This document shows, piece after piece, positions 45,782 to 50,584 of a stretch of DNA of 50,584 nucleotides. The position numbers were made by a program, and so were the translations under genes. Source of the stretch: an uncultured Erwinia sp. (lineage in GTDB: Bacteria; Pseudomonadota; Gammaproteobacteria; Enterobacterales; Enterobacteriaceae); the NCBI GenBank assembly GCA_913775305.1, contig CAJYIY010000127.1, positions 1 through 50,584 on the forward strand, read 5' to 3'. Under the pieces are notes generated by a model. That model was not told the DNA's origin. It saw only the letters and a program-made list of their open reading frames with translations, and did not search any database. Each line of letters opens with the position of its first letter. The first letter of the stretch is position 1.

Positions 45782-46723
45782 ATGACCTCTTCTAAATCAA
45801 TTGAAGCTTTGGCTCTTACTGCGTCTTTACCTGGCGGCTCTGCTCAGTCCGCCACTGCGGCGAACCCGGTTCATTACCGCTACGAACAGGTGGATAACGT
45901 GAAGGTTTTTTACCGTGAGGCAGGCGACCCCAAAGCACCCACGGTGCTGTTGCTTCACGGCTTTGCAGCCTCATCGTTTATGTTCCGCGACCTTATCCCC
46001 GAACTTGCCGATCGCTATCACGTGATCGCGCCGGATCTGCCAGCGTTCGGTTTTACCGAAGCCCCTGCAAGAGGTGAGTACGCCTATACCTTTAACCAGC
46101 TGGCCAGGACCCTCGGCCAGTTCACCGAACAACTTAAGCTCCATAACTACGCACTTGTGGTTCACGACTATGGTGCCCCGGTGGGCTGGCGACTGGCCGT
46201 CACGCATCCGGAGCGTGTGACCGCCATCATTTCCCAGAACGGCAATGCGTATGAGGAAGGACTGGGCGAGAGCTGGGCACCTATCCAACGGTACTGGCAT
46301 GAACCGACACAGCATAACCGGAATGCCCTGGATGACTTCCCGACACCGGCCTCGATCAAATGGCAATATTTTGAGGGCGTTGTCGACAAGAGTTCGGTTT
46401 CACCAGATGGATATACTCTGGAAGGGCTGCAAATATTACGGCCGGGTGTTGCGGATATTCAACTCGATCTGGTGCTGGATTACGCTTCGAACGTTGCAAT
46501 GTATCCTACCTTCCAGCAGTACTTCCGCGAATATCAGCCACCGCTGCTGGCGGTTTGGGGAAAGAACGATCCGTTTTTCCTTCCAGCCGGAGCTGAGGCC
46601 TGGAAGCGCGACCTTCCCAATGCAGACATTCGCTTCTATGACACCGGACACTTCGCTCTGGAAACCCACGGCAAGGAAATCATCCCTGCTATCCGTGAGT
46701 TTCTGGATAAGAACATTGATTAA
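45782..46723 (+). CDS. Haloalkane dehalogenase/epoxide hydrolase-like alpha/beta hydrolase
   Basis: Alpha/beta hydrolase, 313 residues. Oxyanion motif LLLHGFAASSFMFRDLIPEL, then APDLPAFGFTEAP, nucleophile elbow VVHDYGAPVGW with Asp129 in place of serine, acid region AVWGKNDPFFLP and catalytic His290 in FYDTGHFALETHG. An Asp nucleophile followed by Gly-Ala/Pro is the haloalkane-dehalogenase and epoxide-hydrolase pattern, so it probably hydrolyses halides, epoxides or fluoro-acids; substrate unknown. The N-terminal 30 residues are a small Ala/Ser-rich extension without a clear signal peptide. AGGTAAT before the ATG is a modest ribosome-binding site. Divergent from the CGNR regulator. Confidence 0.87.
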   Translation: MTSSKSIEALALTASLPGGSAQSATAANPVHYRYEQVDNVKVFYREAGDPKAPTVLLLHGFAASSFMFRDLIPELADRYHVIAPDLPAFGFTEAPARGEYAYTFNQLARTLGQFTEQLKLHNYALVVHDYGAPVGWRLAVTHPERVTAIISQNGNAYEEGLGESWAPIQRYWHEPTQHNRNALDDFPTPASIKWQYFEGVVDKSSVSPDGYTLEGLQILRPGVADIQLDLVLDYASNVAMYPTFQQYFREYQPPLLAVWGKNDPFFLPAGAEAWKRDLPNADIRFYDTGHFALETHGKEIIPAIREFLDKNID

Positions 46724-47318
46724 CGAATACGCTTTGGAACGTTGCTAAGGTTCTGGCTCAGTCTGGCTGATTTAGCAAAGGTATTCCTTTCCTGCCAACG
46801 CATTTTCCGGGATTGCCTTTACGCTTCGGTCAGCCAACCGATTGGCATAAACTGTATGGCTTTATCTCTGGTATTTCATTCTGGACTGAGGCCACACCTG
46901 TAGCCGTTGACACGATGCCTGCTCTCAGGAGTCATTAATTAAACTGCGTTGCAAAAATTGAACTGGCTCTCACTTTTAAGAAAATTATCAGACTGAGGGC
47001 GAATGAAACACTGGTGATGTGAAATATAAAATCTCTTCGAGAAAAAATAAAAAACCTCCACCAAATCAAAAAGGAAAGATCCTGCATAATTACCTTTTAA
47101 ATTAACAAGAAAACATAATAAAAAATCAAAAGATCTCGAAAAATTAAAATAACCACCGCAACAAAACATAAAGAGATCGCTCACGGCCAACGTATATTCC
47201 CCTGAGGTTTATTTTCCTTATTAGTTACACACTCAATTAACTTAAAGACAAACTTTCGCCTTTTTATTTCTCAACATTGAAACAATAAATACTAAATCAG
47301 CCAGGCCAGGGAGTGCAT
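46724..47318. other. 595-base AT-rich spacer
   Basis: No supported gene. 46771-46938 is an open plus-strand stretch of 55 residues without a start codon near its beginning (reads PLRFGQPTDWHKLYGFISGI within it), probably a gene scrap. 46939-47190 holds an AT-rich minus-strand frame of 83 codons with low-complexity composition and no ribosome-binding site; I do not call it. The rest is promoter-type DNA for the kinase operon; a sequence GGGAG lies 5 bases before its ATG. Confidence 0.5.
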
Positions 47319-48263
47319 ATGTACGATATTATCGTTATTGGAAGTATTAATATGGACGTCATTGTTCACTGCCATCACTTTCCCGCCAGCGGGGATAACA
47401 CGTTCTGTGAGTCAATCCGTTTAGCCGCAGGGGGTAAAGGCAATAACCAGGCCGTCAGCGCGGCTCGCTACGGCAAAAAGGTCTGCTTTATCGGCTGCAT
47501 TGGTGACGATTCTCCCGGCAGGCAGCTGCGGCAAAACCTTAAAGAGCGGCACATTGACGACGGCTGGCTGATCGTGAAAAACGGCGTGGATACCGGTTCC
47601 TGCGTGGGATTAGTGGAACCGAACGGTGAAAATACGCTGCTGGTGAACCCTGGCGCTAATTTTGCTTTTGGCGCAGAAGAAATCCGCCAGCGGCTGAATG
47701 CGCTAGAGGGGAAAATCCTGCTGATCCAGATGGAAACCAGCAAAGAGTCGGTGCTGGCGGCCATGCGTACAGCTCGCGAAAAAGGGATGCTGATTATTCT
47801 CGATCCGGCTCCGGTGCAGGGCATTAACCCGGACTGCTTCCCGTATGCGGATATCATTGTGCCAAACAGCCATGAAACCGAACGCATCACCGGCATCAGG
47901 GTATTTGATGAGTCCTCGGCGCTGGCGGCGGCAAAAATTATCCACGGCATGGGGGTGAACAACGTCATTGTCAAAATGGGCGGCAGCGGCTGCCTGCTTT
48001 ATCGCCATCAAACGCCATTGTACTTCCCCGCTCTTCAGGTTGACGCGGTCGATACCGTCGGTGCCGGAGACTGCTTTGCCGGTGCGCTGGCAAATTACCT
48101 GATTGATTATCCTGATAATCTTGAAGATGCCATTCGGTTTGCCCAGACGGTGGCCGGGATTAAGGTGTCCCGTCATGGCGGCCATGATGCTATTCCTTCT
48201 CTGAATGAGGTGAATGCCGTGCTGCACAAGGAGACGGGAACCGGCCGTCACCCCACGTGCTGA
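47319..48263 (+). CDS. PfkB-family (ribokinase-like) sugar kinase
   Basis: Carbohydrate kinase, 314 residues, ribokinase/PfkB family. First PfkB motif LAAGGKGNNQAVSAARYGKK with IGCIGDDSPGRQL, Mg/substrate motifs NPGANFAF, and second PfkB motif DAVDTVGAGDCFAGALANYL (catalytic Asp about residue 251). It phosphorylates a sugar, most probably a pentose or a keto-hexose, given the RPE-like enzyme in the same operon. Start at ATG 47319 (CAGGGAG upstream); GTG at 47313 is an alternative. First of three genes: kinase, EIIC, epimerase, 35 bases before the EIIC start. Confidence 0.9.
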   Translation: MYDIIVIGSINMDVIVHCHHFPASGDNTFCESIRLAAGGKGNNQAVSAARYGKKVCFIGCIGDDSPGRQLRQNLKERHIDDGWLIVKNGVDTGSCVGLVEPNGENTLLVNPGANFAFGAEEIRQRLNALEGKILLIQMETSKESVLAAMRTAREKGMLIILDPAPVQGINPDCFPYADIIVPNSHETERITGIRVFDESSALAAAKIIHGMGVNNVIVKMGGSGCLLYRHQTPLYFPALQVDAVDTVGAGDCFAGALANYLIDYPDNLEDAIRFAQTVAGIKVSRHGGHDAIPSLNEVNAVLHKETGTGRHPTC

Positions 48264-48298
48264 TAACGCATTGATTCCATGGAAAAGGAGGGCGAACT

Positions 48299-49720
48299 GT
48301 GTTTTCTGCTATGAATAATGGATTTTCAGCGTTTATCTCGCTTGGCGCACCGGCAATGATGTTTTTTATCATCACGCTGCTGTCACTGCTGTTCAGAGTC
48401 AAATTATCAAAAGCGCTGGAGGGCGGCATTTTGATCGCGCTGGCGCTGACCGGTATGGGCGCGGTGATTACGCTGTTAACCGGTGCCTTTGCTCCGGCCT
48501 TGACTCAGTTCGTTAAATCAACGGGGGTGAGCTTATCCATCACCGATCTGGGCTGGGCACCGCTGGCGGTGATCACCTGGGGATCGGTCTATACGCTCTA
48601 TTTCGCGGCCATCTGTATTACGCTTAATGTGATTTTACTGACGCTGAACAGAGTCAAAACGCTGAATGTTGACCTGTTTAATATCTGGAATCTGTCGGTC
48701 ATTGGCCTGCTGACGTTATATTATTCGAACAGCAATCTGGTGTTAACCACCTGCGTAGTGGGCGCAGTTTATGTGCTGATGTTAATCAACTCTGACGTCA
48801 TGCAGCCGCAAATCAAAGCGCTGCTTAACTATGACCGCAACAGCATTACCACCACCGCGCATCCCTCGCTGCTGATTTGCCCACCGGTACTCGCCATCAA
48901 TGAACTGATCTCCGCGTTTATTCCGTTTATTGATAAATACGACTTTGATGCGGAAAAGCTCAATAAAAAAATCGGCTTCTGGGGATCGAAATTCGCCATC
49001 GGTGTTTACCTTGGCTTCTTTGTCGGTCTGCTCGGCAGGCTGCCGATGAGCGAGCTGCTTTCACTGGCCTTTACCGCCGGAATTTCGCTGGAGCTGTTCG
49101 GCACCGTCGGCAGCTGGTTTGGACCGGCAATCAGGCCCCTTTCCGACGGCATCGCCAGCATGATGGAAAAGCGCATGAAGGGCCGACAGATCTACGTTGC
49201 CATCGACTGGCCGATCCTCGCTTCCCGTGCGGAACTGTGGGCGGTGGCGAATATCCTTGCCCCTGTGCTGCTGGTGGTGGCGATTCTGCTGCCGGGCAAC
49301 AGGGTGCTGCCGCTGGGCGGGATCCTGCTGACGGTGCTGGCCCCGGCGCTGCTGATTATCACCCAGGGAAAAGTGATCCGCATGACGCTGATCGGCACGG
49401 TGCTGATCCCGCTTTTCCTCTGGGCTGCCACCCTGATTGCCGAGTTCGTTACCAAAACCTCTCTTGCCATGCACAGCTTTCCAGAGGGAATGTCACACGA
49501 TCGGCTGTTTTCGTCCGTAGATTCTGATCCGCTGGAGAAAATGCTGTCGATACTGATCGCCAAAACCAGCGTATCCCTCACGCCCTCAATGCTGATTGCC
49601 ACGCTGGTGTCGATCATCGCCTACCTGGGCCTGTTCACCTGGTACGTCAAACGGATGAAAAGCCTGAATGCCACGCGATTTGCTGTTATGCCGGAAATTC
49701 ACCATCAGGAGGAGCCATGA
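48299..49720 (+). CDS. Galactitol-type PTS EIIC component, without EIIA/EIIB
   Basis: Membrane EIIC subunit of the galactitol (Gat) PTS group, 473 residues, about 11-12 helices, similar in layout to GatC/SgcC (SLLFRVKLSKALEGGILIAL, GWAPLAVITWGSVYTLYFAA, PAIRPLSDGIASMMEKRMKG). It should pass a sugar or polyol through the inner membrane, with phosphorylation by an EIIB. No EIIA or EIIB gene lies beside it; instead the operon brings a PfkB kinase. The start is GTG 48299, with AGGAGG seven bases upstream; ATG 48311 is too far from it. It overlaps the epimerase by four bases. Substrate unknown. Confidence 0.87.
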   Translation: MFSAMNNGFSAFISLGAPAMMFFIITLLSLLFRVKLSKALEGGILIALALTGMGAVITLLTGAFAPALTQFVKSTGVSLSITDLGWAPLAVITWGSVYTLYFAAICITLNVILLTLNRVKTLNVDLFNIWNLSVIGLLTLYYSNSNLVLTTCVVGAVYVLMLINSDVMQPQIKALLNYDRNSITTTAHPSLLICPPVLAINELISAFIPFIDKYDFDAEKLNKKIGFWGSKFAIGVYLGFFVGLLGRLPMSELLSLAFTAGISLELFGTVGSWFGPAIRPLSDGIASMMEKRMKGRQIYVAIDWPILASRAELWAVANILAPVLLVVAILLPGNRVLPLGGILLTVLAPALLIITQGKVIRMTLIGTVLIPLFLWAATLIAEFVTKTSLAMHSFPEGMSHDRLFSSVDSDPLEKMLSILIAKTSVSLTPSMLIATLVSIIAYLGLFTWYVKRMKSLNATRFAVMPEIHHQEEP

Positions 49721-50406
49721 GACTGCTTGGAGCATCGTTAATGTGCGCAGATTTGCTGAATCTGGGCCAGCAGATTGCCGAGCTGGAAGCGGCGAATATT
49801 GATTTCTACCATATCGATATCATGGACGGGCAGTTTGTGGATAATTTCGCCCTGAGTATCGATTTTATTAAAACAATCAAGCCGCTGACCACGCGGCCAA
49901 TTGACGTACATCTGATGGTAGGCCAGCCGGAGCGTTATATTGACGCGCTGGCGGCGGCGGGCGCGGACATGATTACCGTCCACGCCGAGGCCGTGGGGCA
50001 TCTGCACGGCGTACTGACCCAAATACGCCGCCACGGGCTGAAAGCAGGCGTGGCACTCAACCCGGCAACTCAGGTCCGAACGCTCAGCTATGTTATTGAG
50101 TTGATTGATATCCTGCTGATTATGACCGTGGAGCCGGGCTTTGCCGGGCAAACGTTTATTGACGCCATGCACCGGAAAATACGGTTTGCCCGTACCTGGC
50201 TTAAGATGAAACGCAGCCAGGCGCTGATTGAGGTCGATGGCAATATTGGCCCGCAGACGCTGGCGCCCTGCGCGGCCGAAGGCGCTTCGATGTTTGTCCT
50301 CGGCACCAGTGCGCTGTTCCATCATCGCGGTACGCTGGCAGAAAATCTGTTCGAGACGCGAAAGCATGCTGAACAGCCCTGCGAACGTCCGACCGGCTCC
50401 CCCTGA
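49717..50406 (+). CDS. Ribulose-phosphate 3-epimerase-like enzyme
   Basis: TIM-barrel epimerase of the Rpe family, 229 residues. Catalytic and metal residues are in place: FYHIDIMDGQFVDN (His and Asp), IDVHLMVGQPERYI (His), MTVEPGFAGQTFID (loop) and IEVDGNIGPQTLAP (Asp), then FVLGTSALFHH. Close relatives include AlsE (allulose-6-phosphate 3-epimerase) and SgcE, which lies with a Gat-type EIIC in the E. coli sgc operon. It is translationally coupled to the EIIC gene (ATGA overlap, AGGAGGAG upstream). The likely substrate is the phosphate made by the kinase in the same operon. Housekeeping Rpe is presumably elsewhere. Confidence 0.9.
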   Translation: MRLLGASLMCADLLNLGQQIAELEAANIDFYHIDIMDGQFVDNFALSIDFIKTIKPLTTRPIDVHLMVGQPERYIDALAAAGADMITVHAEAVGHLHGVLTQIRRHGLKAGVALNPATQVRTLSYVIELIDILLIMTVEPGFAGQTFIDAMHRKIRFARTWLKMKRSQALIEVDGNIGPQTLAPCAAEGASMFVLGTSALFHHRGTLAENLFETRKHAEQPCERPTGSP

Positions 50407-50427
50407 GTCAGACAACCCGCGGGGATC

Positions 50428-50458
50428 CCAGCCCGGAGCGGCTTCGGTCCCGGGCTGG
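50428..50458. terminator. Terminator between sugar operon and convergent barrel gene
   Basis: Nine-bp stem CCAGCCCGG / CCGGGCTGG with 13-base loop, 22 bases after the epimerase stop and 10 bases before the convergent gene's end. No T-run, so likely a shared hairpin terminator of medium strength. Confidence 0.65.
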
Positions 50459-50467
50459 TCAGTACGA

Positions 50468-50584
50468 TCAGAAATTGAAATCCAGCATCAGCTTATACTC
50501 GGTCGCGATCGCATCACCGTGAGTCACCCAGTTCCCGCTCTGCGCAATGTCCGAACCGGTCACTTCCCCTGACACGGTAAAGCG
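50468..50584 (-). CDS. C-terminal end of a probable outer membrane protein (cut by window edge)
   Basis: The last 38 codons of a minus-strand gene, ending TEYKLMLDFNF and a TGA at 50468. Alternating polar/hydrophobic residues and a C-terminal Phe are the usual signature of an outer-membrane beta-barrel recognised by BamA. The family (for example a carbohydrate porin, which would fit the sugar operon next to it) cannot be told from this fragment. The 5' part lies outside the window. Confidence 0.6.
   Translation of the reverse strand, partial: RFTVSGEVTGSDIAQSGNWVTHGDAIATEYKLMLDFNF

Noticed and set aside
46939..47190. 83-codon minus-strand frame
   Set aside because: Phe-rich translation of AT-rich DNA, no start signals.

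Overview
The window is chromosomal DNA of a plant- or environment-associated member of the Enterobacterales, most like the Erwinia/Pantoea group. This rests on near full-length matches to enterobacterial proteins I recognise (Acs, ActP, GltP, YjcE, GhxP, SoxR, YjcB, GdhA, SbmA, HscC), on the gene order yjcE-ghxP-soxR/soxS-yjcB that E. coli also has near acs-yjcH-actP, and on a high-GC coding style broken by AT-rich accessory patches. I ran no database search; family names come from recognising motifs and lengths.

Layout. (1) 1-4028: the 3' part of a plus-strand sugar ABC transporter operon (ATPase cut by the window edge, permease, periplasmic binding protein) ending in an SMP-30/gluconolactonase-type lactonase. 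(2) 4171-10742: a complete yiaKL-yiaX2-lyxK-sgbHUE operon for 2,3-diketo-L-gulonate, ending at D-xylulose 5-phosphate, with a sigma70-like promoter and an IclR-type palindrome just after its -10 element. The lactonase and importer next door suggest a route for a plant-derived lactone such as dehydroascorbate. (3) 10906-17732: an MFS transporter, a PAS-GGDEF-EAL cyclic-di-GMP protein, the peptide transporter SbmA and a one-piece ATP-dependent dihydroxyacetone kinase. (4) 17733-18660: a gene-poor stretch holding a strong plus-strand terminator with no evident gene in front of it, a candidate small RNA locus.

(5) 18661-30727: gltP, the acetate operon acs-yjcH-actP, a yfaZ-type outer-membrane protein, a cidR/cidA-cidB (LrgA/LrgB) module, the antiporter yjcE and the purine permease ghxP with two PurR boxes. 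(6) 31081-33290: a GST, the soxR/soxS pair with a textbook SoxR operator and 19-bp promoter spacer, and yjcB; soxS has about 30 extra C-terminal residues. (7) 33560-40613: a solitary IS3-type OrfA-like gene, an AraC regulator-EamA exporter pair with repeated operator half-sites, a DUF3828-like exported protein, and a tight hscC-J-domain-hydrolase operon.

(8) 40614-44163: a CycA-like amino-acid permease facing gdhA across a strong shared terminator. (9) 44164-47318: an AT-rich, decayed stretch with gene scraps around a CGNR zinc-finger regulator divergent from a haloalkane-dehalogenase-like hydrolase, with four GTTAC repeats in and beside their shared control region. (10) 47319-50406: a three-gene sugar operon with a PfkB kinase, a galactitol-type PTS EIIC lacking EIIA and EIIB, and a ribulose-phosphate-3-epimerase-like enzyme. 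The window ends in the last 38 codons of a convergent, probable outer-membrane beta-barrel gene.

The most interesting leads are the possible lactone-to-diketogulonate route, the orphan EIIC with its own kinase, the CGNR/GTTAC module, the orphan terminator at 18282-18334 and the possibly domesticated OrfA gene. None is proven by sequence alone.
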